A stretch of DNA of 64,000 bases from Streptomyces mobaraensis NBRC 13819 = DSM 40847 (GCF_017916255.1 NZ_CP072827.1:7279501-7343500), one strand, 5' to 3'. Counted from the stretch's first letter, positions 20,129 through 34,475 are shown. Made by a program: numbers and translations. Notes: a model not told the origin generated them from the letters alone.

Positions 20129-21538
20129 TCAGCGCCACCGGCCGATCTCGACGTTCTCCAGCACCCCGAGCGCGTCCGGCACCAGCACGGCCGCCGAGTA
20201 GTACGCCGTCACCAGGTACGACATGACCGCCTGCTCGTTGATGCCCATGAACCGCACCGACAGGCTCGGCTCGATCTCGTCCGGGATCCCCGCCTGCCGC
20301 AGCCCGATCACGCCCTGCTCGGCCTCGCCGGTACGCATGCAGATGATCGAGGTCGTCCGCGCCTCGGTGACCGGGATCTTGTTGCACGGGAAGATCGGCA
20401 CCCCGCGCCAGGTCGGGATGCGGTGGCCGCCCATGTCGATCGTCTCGGGCACCAGCCCGCGCTTGTTGAACTCGCGCCCGATCGCCGCGATGGCCCGCGG
20501 GTGGGCCAGGAACAGCTTCGAGCCCCGGCGGCGGCTGAGCAGTTCGTCCAGGTCGTCCGGGCTGGGGACGCCGTCGTGCGGCTGGAGCCGCTGGTCGTAC
20601 TCGCAGTTGTTGAGGAGGCCGAACTCCCGGTTGTTGATGAGCTCGTGCTCCTGGCGCTCCTTGAGCGCCTCGACCGTGAGCCGGAGCTGCTGCTCCATCT
20701 GGTTCATCGGGTGGTTGTACAGGTCGGCGACGCGGGTGTGGACGCGCAGGATCGTCTGCGCCACGCTCAGCTCGTACTCGCGCGGGCGCTCCTCGTAGTC
20801 GACGAACGTCGCCGGGATGTCGGCCTCGCCGTGGTGGCCGGCGCGGAGTTCGATCTCCTTCTCGCCGTACGGGTTGGTCCGCTGGGCCGGCAGCGAGCGC
20901 ACCCGCTCGACGTGGCCGCGGAGCGAGTCCGAGCGCTCCACCGCCTGGTCGAAGGCCAGCTTCGGCAGCACCAGGACCGTACAGGCGGTGGCGGCGCGGG
21001 CCGTGTACTCCCAGGTGCCGTCCGAGGTGAGCAGGGTGTCCCCGCCGAAGTGGTCGCCGTCCGCGAGCACACCGAGCACCGCGTCGTCCCCGTACGGGCC
21101 CTCGCCGACCTTCTCCACGCGGCCGTGCGCGAGCAGCACGACGCCGTCGATGGGCTGGCCCTTCGTCGCCAGGATGTCGCCCGGCGCGTACTCGCGCTGC
21201 TCGCAGCGGCGGGCGAGTTCGGTGAGCACCTCGGTGTCCTCGTACCCGTGCAGCGCCGCCAGTTCGCCGAGTTCGGCCGGGATGACCTCGACGCGGTCTC
21301 CCGTCTTGACGAACGTGACGCGGCCGTCGCCGACCGTGTAGGTGAGCCGCCGGTTCACCCGGTAGGTACCGCCCTGGATGTGGCTCCACGGCAGCATCTT
21401 CAGGAGCCACCGGGAGGTGATCTCCTGCATCTGGGGTTCGGACTTGGTGGTCGTCGCCAGATTCCGCGCCGCGGCCGTTCCGAGGCTCTGCTGCGGACGG
21501 TCCTGCTCTGCGGTGCGGTTCTCTTCGGCTACGGACAT
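20129..21538 (-). CDS. Family 2B encapsulin shell protein (HK97 fold with cyclic-nucleotide-binding insert)
   Basis: 469 residues, often annotated simply as a Crp/cyclic-nucleotide-binding protein. The N-terminal arm (about 1-60) includes [24 protein letters not shown], the opening of Family 2 shell proteins. A cNMP-binding beta-roll follows (about 95-225, with [20 protein letters not shown] and [10 protein letters not shown]), inserted as in 2B shells. The rest (about 235-469) is the HK97-type shell region: [38 protein letters not shown] and the C-terminal [20 protein letters not shown]. There is no DNA-binding HTH, so it is not a Crp regulator. Known 2B shells pair with 2-methylisoborneol synthase; here the partner is a geosmin-synthase-type cyclase. 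Confidence 0.9.
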   Translation of the reverse strand: MSVAEENRTAEQDRPQQSLGTAAARNLATTTKSEPQMQEITSRWLLKMLPWSHIQGGTYRVNRRLTYTVGDGRVTFVKTGDRVEVIPAELGELAALHGYEDTEVLTELARRCEQREYAPGDILATKGQPIDGVVLLAHGRVEKVGEGPYGDDAVLGVLADGDHFGGDTLLTSDGTWEYTARAATACTVLVLPKLAFDQAVERSDSLRGHVERVRSLPAQRTNPYGEKEIELRAGHHGEADIPATFVDYEERPREYELSVAQTILRVHTRVADLYNHPMNQMEQQLRLTVEALKERQEHELINNREFGLLNNCEYDQRLQPHDGVPSPDDLDELLSRRRGSKLFLAHPRAIAAIGREFNKRGLVPETIDMGGHRIPTWRGVPIFPCNKIPVTEARTTSIICMRTGEAEQGVIGLRQAGIPDEIEPSLSVRFMGINEQAVMSYLVTAYYSAAVLVPDALGVLENVEIGRWR

Positions 21539-21623
21539 GTGCGTGCCTTCCCGGGTTGCATGGCGGTGTGCTCGGCATGGGTGTGCCTCGGGAAGACTTA
21601 CCAACGCGGAGTGTGGTCGTATC

Positions 21624-21637
21624 CTCACACAAGTGAG
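21624..21637. promoter_or_regulatory. inverted repeat upstream of the encapsulin gene
   Basis: CTCAC-ACAA-GTGAG, 5-bp perfect arms, 86-99 bp upstream of the encapsulin ATG in an AT-richer patch. It could be an operator for the shell-cyclase unit. AGTGA resembles a BldD half-site, but the arms are turned outward relative to the usual BldD box. Confidence 0.35.
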
Positions 21638-21773
21638 TGAGATTACGGTGGGGGTTTCGAGGGGGGTGTTCGAGGTGACGGCGTGTGGTCGGGGAGTTGG
21701 GCCCCGGTCCCGCCCCTTCGCCGCTTCCCGGGGGGCAAGCCCCCGGACCCCCGAAACCGCGCTCCGCGCAGTT

Positions 21774-21823
21774 GTCCTCAAGCGCCGGACGGGCTGATTT
21801 CAGCCCGTCCGGCGCTTGAGGAC
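21774..21823. terminator. 24-bp stem hairpin (repetitive streptomycete element)
   Basis: Perfect 24-bp arms 21774-21797 (beginning GTCCTCAAGCGCC) and 21800-21823 (ending GGCGCTTGAGGAC) with a 2-base centre. This GTCCTCAAGCGCCGGAC-type element recurs in many Streptomyces genomes between operons. It sits after the NRPS operon stop and before the encapsulin promoter, so it can insulate the two units. Confidence 0.75.
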
Positions 21824-21905
21824 GAGCGGCGAAGCCGCGATCAGGGGGGTCGGGGCGGCGCCCCGGAAGAAACGGCGAAAGGGCGGGACCGGGGCATCCC
21901 CCGCG

Positions 21906-24514
21906 TCAGCCCCGCAGCATCGCGGCCAGGACGTCTCGCCACCCCTCCCCGGCCCGGGGGACGAGCAACTCGGCCAGCGCCTCCGCCCGGTAGCGGTGGC
22001 GGTGGCGCAGGCCGGGAGCGGTGGTCTCCGCGGGGACCACGGGACCGGAGGTACCCAGGAGACGGACCAGCTCCTTGGCGAACTCGGCCCAAGACACGTG
22101 CCCGCCGATCGCGTTGACGACCCCGTCCACCGGCCGCTCCACACAGTGCGTCAACACCCGCGCCAGCGAGGCCGCGTGGATCCAGGGCGCCCCCGCCCAG
22201 GAATCACCCGATGCGGGGACGGCCCCGGCGGCCGGCAGGACGACCGGGCCGCCCGCCCGCGCCGCCTGGTAGAGATCACCGGTCGCGCCCCAGCGCAACT
22301 GGTCGCGCAGCCGCGGATGATCGCCCCAGACGATGGGCGCCCGGACCACACTGGCCCCACCGCCGGCGGCCTCCAGCAGCAGGCGTTCGCAGTCGAGCTT
22401 GCCCCGCCCGTACGCGCTCACCGGGTCCTCGGAGGGCGCGCCCTCCGGGACGTCGGCCACCGACGGCGAACCGTAGGCGTCGACGCTGCTGACGAAGACG
22501 AACGGCCCCGGACCCCGCTCCGCGAGGAGCGCCCGCATCGCGGCCACGTCCACCTCGGGGGCGGTGAAGGTGCAGGCGGAGTGGATGACCGCGTCCACAC
22601 CGCGCACGGCGGCCCGCAGGCTGTCCGGGTCGGCCAGGTCGCCCTCGGCGATCTCGACGTCGGAACCGTCCGGCACCAGGTGCGCCGACTCGGGCCGGAC
22701 GAGCGCCCGCACCGGGCGCCCGCTCGCGGCCAGTTCGCGCAGGACGAACGCGCCCACGCCGCCCGTGCCACCGGTGACCAGGACCGTACCGGCCCGGGCG
22801 GACGTACGCCGCCCGGCCGCCGGACGGGCCGCCGCCGCGCGCCGCGCCGTCCGCTCGTCGAGCAGCGCGGCCAGCGCCCGCGGCGTGCGGTGCTCCAGCA
22901 CGTCGAGGCCGGTGAGCGGCGCGTGGAAGCGCTCCCGCAGCCGTTCGGCGACCCGTACCGCGAGCAGCGAGTGGCCGCCGAGGAGGAAGAAGTCCCCGTC
23001 GGGGCCCGGCCGTTCGCCGAGCAGGTCCGCGAAGACCGCCTCGACCTCGGGCGTCGGGCCCGGGAGGTCCTCCGCCGGCCGGGCCGGGGTGTCCTCCGGC
23101 GCGGCCCGAGGGACGGCGGCCGGGCGGCACAGCGCCGCGTTCCCGGACGCGGCCACGCCGGTCAGCAGGCCCGCGAAGCCGTCCAGCAGGGCCCGCGCGG
23201 CCCCGCCGTCCAGCCGCCCGGCGTCGTACTGCACCACGCACCGGGCGGGCCGCCCGTCCGCCGCCTCCTCCAGGAAGAAGCCGAGGCCGAACTTGGCCGT
23301 GCCCAGCGGGACGTCGACCGGAGTGCACTCCGCGTCCGGCAGCCGCAGCCCGACGGGACCGGACACGACGTCCGCCGTGACGCCGACCAGGGCGCCGCCG
23401 TCCGAGTCCCGGGCGGACGGGTCCAGCCGCCGTACGATCGCGTCGAACGGCACGTGCCGGTACCGCTGTGCCCGCAGCAGCTCGTCGCGCACCCGGTCCA
23501 GCAGGCCGGCGAAGTCCTCGGCGCCGGTGAGGTCGGGGCGGACGGGGAGGGTGTTGACGCAGAGGCCGACGAGGTTCCGGTCGGCGGCCCGGTCGCGGTG
23601 GCCGCTCGCGCAGCCGACGACCAGGTCCTCCCGGCCGGTCTCCGCCAGCAGGGCGCCGAAGGCGGCCGCCAGGACCACCGTGAACAGCGTGGCCCGGTGC
23701 GCGCGGCCGGCCTCGCGCAGCCCCTCGACGGTGCCGGCCGGCAGGAGGGCGGTGAGCAGGCGGCCCTCGCCGCGGGAGCCCCGGGTGCCCGGGGCGCCGT
23801 CCGCCGGGCCCGGGAGCGCGGGCGGGCGGGCCCCCGCGAGCCGCCGGGTCCAGTAGGCGGTCCCCTCCTCGTCCTCCGGCGCGGAGCGCTCCCGCCGGGC
23901 GAAGTCGGTGTAGCGCGGCGCCGGGCCCTCGGGGCCGTCCGGGCGGTCCTCCACGACCGCCCGGTACCGGTCGCCGAGCTCCCGTGCGATGATCTCCAAC
24001 CCGCCGCCGTCCACGGCGATGTGATGCAGCGTCAGAAGGACGGTGTGGTCGTCCGGCGCGTGCCGGAGCAGCAGGGCCCGCAGGACCGGGCCCTCGGCGA
24101 GGTCGAAGGGGCGTTCCGCCTCCGCCCGCAGCAGCGGGCCGGCCGCGTCGGCGGCGGCCTCCACCAGCGGCACCGGTACCGGCGCGGGCGGCAGCACCTC
24201 CTGGTACGGCTCGCCGTCGGCCTGCCGGTAGCGGGTGCGCAGCACCTCGTGCCGGCGCACCAGCCAGTCGAGCGCCCGGGAGAACGCCTCCCGGTCGAAG
24301 GGGCCGCGGACGCGGGTGGCGAAGGGCACGTTGTACAGCGCCCCCGTGTGTCCCAGGCGTTCCATCAGCCACATGCGGTGCTGGGCGTGCGAGAGGGGTG
24401 CCGGGCCGGCGTCCCCCGGCGCGGGGCCGGAAGCCGGGGCCGTACGGGCGCCGGCGGCGCGGCGGCGGGCCCTGCGGAGCAGCTCCTCCTGGCGCGCCAC
24501 GTCCTGTGCGGTGC

Positions 24515-24518
<4 letters not shown>
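21906..24518 (-). CDS. NRPS: condensation - carrier - NAD(P)-dependent reductase
   Basis: 870 residues, starting at GTG 24518, which overlaps the upstream NRPS stop by 4 bp. Condensation domain about 40-460, with the active-site HHIAVDGG (about 166). Peptidyl carrier about 485-555, with LGGHSLL holding the phosphopantetheine serine (about 515). Terminal reductase-like domain about 578-870, with the nucleotide motif VTGGTGGVGAF (about 579) and catalytic SAYGRGKLD (YxxxK, about 699). There is no adenylation domain, so its carrier must be loaded in trans or receive the chain by condensation. The reductase portion is shorter than a standard thioester reductase and reads more like a 3-beta-HSD/epimerase SDR. 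It probably releases the product as an aldehyde or alcohol. Confidence 0.82.
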
Positions 24519-28678
<4,160 letters not shown>

Positions 28679-28732
28679 GATGTCCTCGATCGAGACGAAG
28701 AGAGACGCGAAGTTCGAAGGGGCGGGCGCCGG

Positions 28733-29890
28733 TCAGCCCAGCCCCATGGCCCGGGCGACGATCACCTTCTGGATCTCCGAGGTCCCCTCGATGATCGTCA
28801 TCATCCGGACGTACCGGTACAGGAACTCCAGCGGATGCCCGCGCACCCAGCCCGTGGCGCCGTGCACCCGCAGCGCGCGGTCGACCACGCGGACGGCCGT
28901 CTCGGAGGCGGTGAGCTTGGCCAGCGCCGCGTTCTCCGGGGCCTCCACGCCGTCGTCCACCAGCCGGGCGCAGGCCAGCGTCAGCAGCTTGGCCGCCTCG
29001 ACCTCGGCGCGGCTGCTCACCAGGTGCTCCTGGACGTGCTGGTAGGCGCCGATGCGCTCGCCGAACGCCCGCCGCTCGCGGGCGTACTCGACGCCGAGCC
29101 GCAGCGCGTACTCGGCGATGCCGTTGCACATCGCGGCCACCACCAGCCGGCCCCGGGACAGGCTGTCGATGCCGTGGCCCAGCGCCGCGCCGATCCCCGG
29201 CTCGCCGCCGACGACCGCGTCGGCCGGCAACTCCACGCCGTCCAGGACCAGTTCGTACAGCTCCTCGCCGGACATGCCCGCGTAGCACTGGCCGATGCGG
29301 AGCCGCGGGTGGTCCATCGGGACGACGAACGCCGTCGGCCCGGCCTCGGCCTGGGCCACGACGATCGCGAAGTCCGCGTGCCCCGCGTTGCTGACGAACG
29401 TCTTGCGGCCGGACAGCACCCAGCCGCCGTCGTCCCGCCGGCCGGCCGTGCTGGTCAGCCGGAAGGCGTCGGACCCGGCGTTGGGCTCGGTCAGCGCGAG
29501 GCAGCGCGTCGCCTCGCCGCGCACCAGCGGCATCAGGTACCGCTCGATCTGTTCGGGCGTGCCCTGCCGCAGCAGCGGGCTGGGCCCGTCCGACCCGGCC
29601 AGCGCGTACGGCGCCAGCGGGCAGCCGCTGCTCCCGGCCGCGTGGTGCAGCTGGACGACGGCCGTGAACGGCATGCCGGAGCCGCCCAGTTCCTCCGGGT
29701 GGTCGGCGGCGTAGAAGCCCAGCTTCGCCGACCGCCGCCGCACATAGGCCCGCAGGTCCGCCGGGGGCAGGTCGCCGCCCTCGGGCAGCTCGGCGGCCAG
29801 CGGCACCAGCTCGCGGCGGACGAACGAGGCGAACGAGTCGACGATCTCGCGGTGGTCGGCCTCCAGGACCGACGACGGGGAGGTGCTCAT
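28733..29890 (-). CDS. acyl-CoA dehydrogenase (NRPS-associated)
   Basis: 385-residue flavoprotein of the acyl-CoA dehydrogenase family. LALTEPNAGSDA (about 130-141) is the FAD/substrate signature, and RRAFGERIGAYQHVQ lies in the C-terminal helical domain. The catalytic base is the glutamate of IIEGTSEIQ (about 367). It would introduce an alpha,beta double bond in an acyl or aminoacyl thioester. Its ATG overlaps the stop of the C-A-PCP gene by 4 bp (29887-29890) and it lies inside the NRPS operon. The substrate is therefore probably a carrier-bound intermediate rather than a fatty acyl-CoA, as for the prolyl-carrier dehydrogenases of pyrrole pathways. That assignment is inference. Confidence 0.85.
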   Translation of the reverse strand: MSTSPSSVLEADHREIVDSFASFVRRELVPLAAELPEGGDLPPADLRAYVRRRSAKLGFYAADHPEELGGSGMPFTAVVQLHHAAGSSGCPLAPYALAGSDGPSPLLRQGTPEQIERYLMPLVRGEATRCLALTEPNAGSDAFRLTSTAGRRDDGGWVLSGRKTFVSNAGHADFAIVVAQAEAGPTAFVVPMDHPRLRIGQCYAGMSGEELYELVLDGVELPADAVVGGEPGIGAALGHGIDSLSRGRLVVAAMCNGIAEYALRLGVEYARERRAFGERIGAYQHVQEHLVSSRAEVEAAKLLTLACARLVDDGVEAPENAALAKLTASETAVRVVDRALRVHGATGWVRGHPLEFLYRYVRMMTIIEGTSEIQKVIVARAMGLG

Positions 29891-32800
29891 CGGACCGCCT
29901 CCGCCACCGCGTGCGCCTGCTCGGACAGGACGGGGTGCTGGAACAGCACCCGCAGCGGCGGACGTCCGCCCAGCCGCGGCTCCAGCCAGGCGGCCAGCTG
30001 CGCGGCCAGCAGCGAGTGGCCGCCGACCTGGAAGAAGTGGGACGACGGGGTGAACCGGTCGTGGCCCAGCACCTCCCGCCAGCCCTCGGCCAGGAGTTCG
30101 ACGGCCGGGTCGGCCGTGGTCTCCGGCGTCTCCGGAGCCGCCTCCTCGGCGGTCTCCGCGATCCGGGCCAGCGCCGTCCGGTCCGGCTTGCCGCCGGACA
30201 GCAGCGGCATCGACTCCAGCCGGATCCAGCGGGACGGGACCAGCGCGGCCGGCAGCCGCCCGGACAGCGCCCGGTGCAGCGCCACCTGGTCCGGCTCCGC
30301 GCCGCCGTCGAGGAAGCCGACCAGGCACGGACCGGCCGCCGAGCGGCCCAGCGCCACCGCGCAGGACCGGCCGCCGAGCTCGGCCGACGCGGCGGCCTCG
30401 ATCTCCTCCAGCTCGATGCGGTAACCGCGCAGCTTGATCTGGTTGTCGTGCCGGCCGAGGAACCGCACCAGCCCGTCCCGGCCCACGAAGCCCAGGTCAC
30501 CGGTCAGGTAGACGCGCTCGCCGCCGAGCGCGGGCACCCGGACGAACCGGGCCTCGGTCGCCTCCTTGTTGCCCAGGTAGCCCTCCGCCAGGCAGGCGCC
30601 GGACACGGCCAGCTGGCCGACCGCCCCCGCCGGCAGCGGACGCAGCCCCGCGCCCAGCACGTGCACCCCGACGCCCGGCAGCGGGCCGCCCAGCGGCACC
30701 TCCGCCGCGTCGTCGAAGCCCTCGCGGACCACCTCGTGCACGGTGGACGTGATCGTCGCCTCGGTCACCCCGTACGCGTTGAGCACCGTCGCGTCCGTCG
30801 CGTCCAGCACCTCGCGCAGGGCCGCCGCCGGCAGCCGCTCGCCGCCGGCCACCAGCAGCCGCGGCGCCCACATGCCGTCGCGCAGCGCCTCCGTCAACTC
30901 GGCGCGCGTGGCCAGGAGGTAGCTCGTCGGCAGGTTCGCCACGGTCACCCGCCGCGAGGCGAGGACGGCGACCAGCTCCGCCGCCGTCGGCACCTCGCGC
31001 TGCGGCAGCACCAGGCAGCAGCCGGCCAGCAGCGACGGCAGCACCTCCTCCAGCGCCACGTCGAACGACGGCTGGGCGAACACCAGCACCCGGTCCTCCG
31101 GCGACAGCGCGTACCGCTCCGCCGCCACCCGGGCGTGGTGCGCCAGCGCGGCCCGGCCGACCACCACGGCCTTCGGCAGGCCCGTGGAGCCCGACGTGTG
31201 GATGACGTACGCCGCGTCCGCCAGCGGCTCGGCCGGCTTGGCGGCCGGGAAGTCCGGACCGTCCAGCAGGGCCAGCGGCAGCCCCTCGGCGGGGAGCGAC
31301 AGGGCGCTCTCCCGGTCGGTCAGCACCAGCGCCGGGCGCAGCCGGCGCAGCAGCGTCTCCAGCCGGTCCGCCGGGTCGTTGGGGGAGAGCGGGCAGTACA
31401 CCGCGCCCGTCCGGAGGCAGGCCAGCAGTGTCACCACGCTGTGCACGCCGCGCGGCAGGACCGCCGCCACCGGCTGCCCGCGCCGCACTCCGGCGGCCGT
31501 CAGCCGGCCCGCCAACTCGTCCGCCATGCTGTGGAGTTCGCCGTAGGTGAGCTTGCGGGCGCCGCTCAGCAGGGCGACGCGGCCGGCGCCGTGCCGGGCG
31601 AGCGGGTCCAGCACGTCCTCGACGTCGCTCGCGGGGACGGCCACGGCCTCGGGCACCGGCTCCGGGTCGAGGGCGGCGGCCGGTGCCGACGGCGCGTCCA
31701 GGTAGGCGCGGATCAGGCGCAGGAAGCGGTCGGCGAGCAGCCGGGCGGTCTCCTCGTCGAACAGGTCCCGGTCGTAGTCCCACACCAGGGTCATCCCGCC
31801 GGCCCCCGAGCGCGGGCCGACCGTGCGCCGGTCGTCCGGGATCAGCACCAGGTCCAGGTCGAAGCGGGTCGTCCCGGTGTTGAAGCCCTCGAACAGGGAG
31901 ACGTCGAGACCCGGCACGTCGGTCTCCGGCAGCACCGCGTCATGGGCGCTGAACATCACGTCGAACAGCGGGTTGTCCGCGCCCGAGGTGTGCAGGCCCA
32001 GCTCCCGCGTCAGCACCTGCACCGGCACGTCCTGGTGCGGCAGCGCCCGGATCAGCCCGTCGGTGACGTCGTCGACCAGGGCGTCGGCGCCCGCCTCCGG
32101 GTCCAGCCGCAGCCGCAGCGGGATCGTGTTCACGAACATGCCGACGGTCTCCTCGAAGCCCGCCGGGCGGTTGCCGACCGCCGTGCCGACCACCAGGTCC
32201 GTCCGCCCGGCGTACCGCCGCAGCAGCTCCGCGAAGAGGGCCAGCAGCGTGGAGAACGGGGTGTGCCCCTGAGACCTGCTGAACTCCCGCAGCCGCTCGG
32301 CCAGTTCGGGATCGACCGTCTGCCGCAGCTGCGCCCCCGCGTGCCGGCGGCGGGCGCCCGGCCGGGTGAGGCCGGGCAGCGGCAGGTCGAACGTGGCGCC
32401 TTCCAGCTCGCCCCGCCAGTGCGCCAGCCCGGCCGCCCGCCGCTCCTCGCGGCCCGGCCCGGTGGCCGCCGCGATGTGCTCGGCGTACGAGGGGGCCTCG
32501 GGCAGGACGACGGGCTCGCCCGTCAGGTGCGCCCGGTAGACGGTGAACAGGTCGCGGAGCAGGATCGCGAACGAGTGCCCGTCGTGCACGAGGTGGTGCT
32601 CGACGTGGACCAGCCGGTGGTGCCCGTCGCCCAGCCGGGCCAGGGTCCAGCGCAGCAGCGGCGCCTCGTGCACGTCCAGCGGTGTCTCCGCCTCGGTGCG
32701 CAGCAGCTGGGCGAACGCGGCCTCGGGATCGTCCTCGCCGCTCAGGTCGACGGTCCTCAGGCGTGGCGGACAGCTCTCGCGGATCCGCTGCCCGGGCAGG

Positions 32801-32994
32801 CCCCCGGACGTCTCGACGAGTTCGAGGCGGAGCCCGGGGTGCCGGTCCAGGACGGCGGCGAGGCCGGCCCGCAGGGCGTCCTCGTCGAGGTCGCCGCGCA
32901 GGTCGAGGGTGGCGGTGAAGTTGTAGGCGCGGCTGCCGGGGAGCATCTGCTCGTGCAGCCACACGATCTCCTGCGAGGTGGAGAGCGGGAACAC
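29887..32994 (-). CDS. NRPS module: C - A - PCP
   Basis: 1035 residues from GTG 32994 (after GGAAAGG). Condensation domain about 1-430, opening FPLSTSQEIVWLHEQM, with the active site EHHLVHDGHS (about 130-139). Adenylation about 470-960, with VIHTSGSTGLPKAVV (about 596), NAYGVTEATI and MPLLSGGKPDR. Carrier about 965-1035, with VGGHSLLAAQ (about 993). By eye the pocket code is D-V-E-N-L-A-A-I-T-K; the D-x-E-N-L pattern recalls hydroxyornithine-type codes but is not enough to call. As the only complete elongation module in the cluster it probably provides the central condensation. It is translationally coupled to the acyl-CoA dehydrogenase. Confidence 0.87.
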   Translation of the reverse strand: MFPLSTSQEIVWLHEQMLPGSRAYNFTATLDLRGDLDEDALRAGLAAVLDRHPGLRLELVETSGGLPGQRIRESCPPRLRTVDLSGEDDPEAAFAQLLRTEAETPLDVHEAPLLRWTLARLGDGHHRLVHVEHHLVHDGHSFAILLRDLFTVYRAHLTGEPVVLPEAPSYAEHIAAATGPGREERRAAGLAHWRGELEGATFDLPLPGLTRPGARRRHAGAQLRQTVDPELAERLREFSRSQGHTPFSTLLALFAELLRRYAGRTDLVVGTAVGNRPAGFEETVGMFVNTIPLRLRLDPEAGADALVDDVTDGLIRALPHQDVPVQVLTRELGLHTSGADNPLFDVMFSAHDAVLPETDVPGLDVSLFEGFNTGTTRFDLDLVLIPDDRRTVGPRSGAGGMTLVWDYDRDLFDEETARLLADRFLRLIRAYLDAPSAPAAALDPEPVPEAVAVPASDVEDVLDPLARHGAGRVALLSGARKLTYGELHSMADELAGRLTAAGVRRGQPVAAVLPRGVHSVVTLLACLRTGAVYCPLSPNDPADRLETLLRRLRPALVLTDRESALSLPAEGLPLALLDGPDFPAAKPAEPLADAAYVIHTSGSTGLPKAVVVGRAALAHHARVAAERYALSPEDRVLVFAQPSFDVALEEVLPSLLAGCCLVLPQREVPTAAELVAVLASRRVTVANLPTSYLLATRAELTEALRDGMWAPRLLVAGGERLPAAALREVLDATDATVLNAYGVTEATITSTVHEVVREGFDDAAEVPLGGPLPGVGVHVLGAGLRPLPAGAVGQLAVSGACLAEGYLGNKEATEARFVRVPALGGERVYLTGDLGFVGRDGLVRFLGRHDNQIKLRGYRIELEEIEAAASAELGGRSCAVALGRSAAGPCLVGFLDGGAEPDQVALHRALSGRLPAALVPSRWIRLESMPLLSGGKPDRTALARIAETAEEAAPETPETTADPAVELLAEGWREVLGHDRFTPSSHFFQVGGHSLLAAQLAAWLEPRLGGRPPLRVLFQHPVLSEQAHAVAEAVR

Positions 32995-33137
32995 GGTCTG
33001 CCTTTCCGTAGGGGTGGGGGATGAGGCGGGATTCCGAGGGGTGCCGGCGCTGTTCCGTCGGGTGGGACGGGAGCGCGCCGGGGCGGCGGCCGGCCGGTGG
33101 GCCGGGGCGCCGGAGCCGGTGGGTGAGCGGGGTGGGG

Positions 33138-34406
33138 TCAGGCGGTGGCGAGGACGGAGACGAGCGCCGCGAAGGCGTCCTCCGCCCGGTCGTCCGGGAC
33201 GTCCGAACGCCGCCACGCCATCCGGACGAGGACGTCGTCGCCGTACGAGACGGACACCGCGAACGGCGCCTGGAGCGGCCGGTCGTCGAGGTGCGTCTCG
33301 CGCCCGGTGGCGCCGCCGAGCCGCAGCGGTGGCCGGCGGCCGAGGTCCTCGAAGGTCAGCAGTCCGTCGAACCGCCCGGACCAGGGGACGCCGGCGCCGC
33401 GGGCCGCGTGCACCACCTCGTCGAAGGGCGCGTCGGCGTGGTCCAGGTCGTCCCACCAGGCGGCGGTGCGCGCCTCCGGGCCCTCGGCGTCGGCCGGGTG
33501 GGCGACGGTGTTGAGGAAGCAGCCCAGCACCGGCGCCGCGGCGGCCGGCCGGCCGCCCCACGGGTAGCCGAGGGCCGGGACGTGCTCCGCGCCGTACAGC
33601 GTGCGGGCGGCGCGGGCGCAGGCGTCGAGCGCGGCGGGGAAGGCCGCCGCCCGGCCGTCGCCGGCCGGAGAGGGCAGCCGCAGCCGGGTGCTTCCGGTGC
33701 CGGTCGCCTCCGGACGGCCCGCGAGCGGGGGCGGCGGGCGCAGGCCGGCCAGCCGGCGGGCCCAGTAGGCGCGGGCTGTGGGCGCGGACGCCCGTTCCTC
33801 CGCCGCGAGTTGGAGCTCCACGGCCTCGCGGTAGGCGGCCGTCCCCTCCGCCCTCCGGGTTGCCGGGACGTCGTCGGGGCCGAGCCCCTCGGCGTAGGCG
33901 TGGGTGAGGCCGTCGGTGATGCCGCCGAGCGACTGCTCGTCGCAGACGGCGTGGTCGAGGACGAGGGCCAGGACGTCCTCGGTGCCGTCGCCCGTGGCGA
34001 GGAGGAACCGCAGCGGCGGCCCCTCGGCCGGCCAGTCGGCCAGGGCCCGCGGCAGCACCTCCGCCGCCGTCGCCCCGGGCGGCACCGGGACCTCGCGCAC
34101 CCACCCCTCGGGCTCGCCGATCCGCTGCACGGGCACGCCCCGGACCACCTCCGGGCGCACCCGCAACGCCGGGTGCAGAGCGGCCAGATGACCGGCCGCG
34201 GACTCAAGCCGCGCGGTGTCGACGGCCCCGGCGGGGAAGGCGAAGAACAGGGGGACGAGCGCGGGCCGCCCGGCCGGGTCCAGCCGGCGGGCGAGGAGGA
34301 ACCTCCGCTGGGCCCCGGTGACGGGCAGCGGCGCACCGGAGCCCTCGGAGCCGGTGAGGCGGCGGTAGCGGTCGAGATAGGAGGAAGTGATGCTGGGGGA
34401 CTGCAC
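33138..34406 (-). CDS. stand-alone condensation-domain protein
   Basis: 422 residues resembling an NRPS C domain throughout: LPVTGAQRRFLLARRL at the start, a FLNTVAHP-like motif (usually VGxFVNT) and a terminal donor-side region. The active-site HHxxxDG is altered to DHAVCDE (about 158-164): the second histidine and the aspartate remain, the first histidine and the glycine are changed. Stand-alone C proteins can condense in trans, which is needed here because the neighbouring A-PCP-PCP-A-PCP protein has no C domain. It may also be a non-catalytic or acyl-ester-forming variant. It lies 143 bp upstream of the C-A-PCP gene in the same direction. Confidence 0.72.
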   Translation of the reverse strand: MQSPSITSSYLDRYRRLTGSEGSGAPLPVTGAQRRFLLARRLDPAGRPALVPLFFAFPAGAVDTARLESAAGHLAALHPALRVRPEVVRGVPVQRIGEPEGWVREVPVPPGATAAEVLPRALADWPAEGPPLRFLLATGDGTEDVLALVLDHAVCDEQSLGGITDGLTHAYAEGLGPDDVPATRRAEGTAAYREAVELQLAAEERASAPTARAYWARRLAGLRPPPPLAGRPEATGTGSTRLRLPSPAGDGRAAAFPAALDACARAARTLYGAEHVPALGYPWGGRPAAAAPVLGCFLNTVAHPADAEGPEARTAAWWDDLDHADAPFDEVVHAARGAGVPWSGRFDGLLTFEDLGRRPPLRLGGATGRETHLDDRPLQAPFAVSVSYGDDVLVRMAWRRSDVPDDRAEDAFAALVSVLATA

Positions 34407-34475
34407 GGTGACCTCCCGCGCGCCGGGAGCGGCGCGGCGGTTCGAAGGGCCAGGGGTATCGGAAAGGGGGAGGGC

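Larger units (their letters stand above)
21539..21905. other. intergenic region upstream of the encapsulin gene
   Basis: 367 bp holding the encapsulin promoter region, the inverted repeat at 21624-21637 and a long hairpin at 21774-21823, which are described separately. No gene is seen. Confidence 0.5.

Noticed and set aside
20129..21538. Crp/Fnr-type transcription factor interpretation
   Set aside because: A cyclic-nucleotide-binding fold is present but no C-terminal HTH; the remainder matches the Family 2B encapsulin shell.
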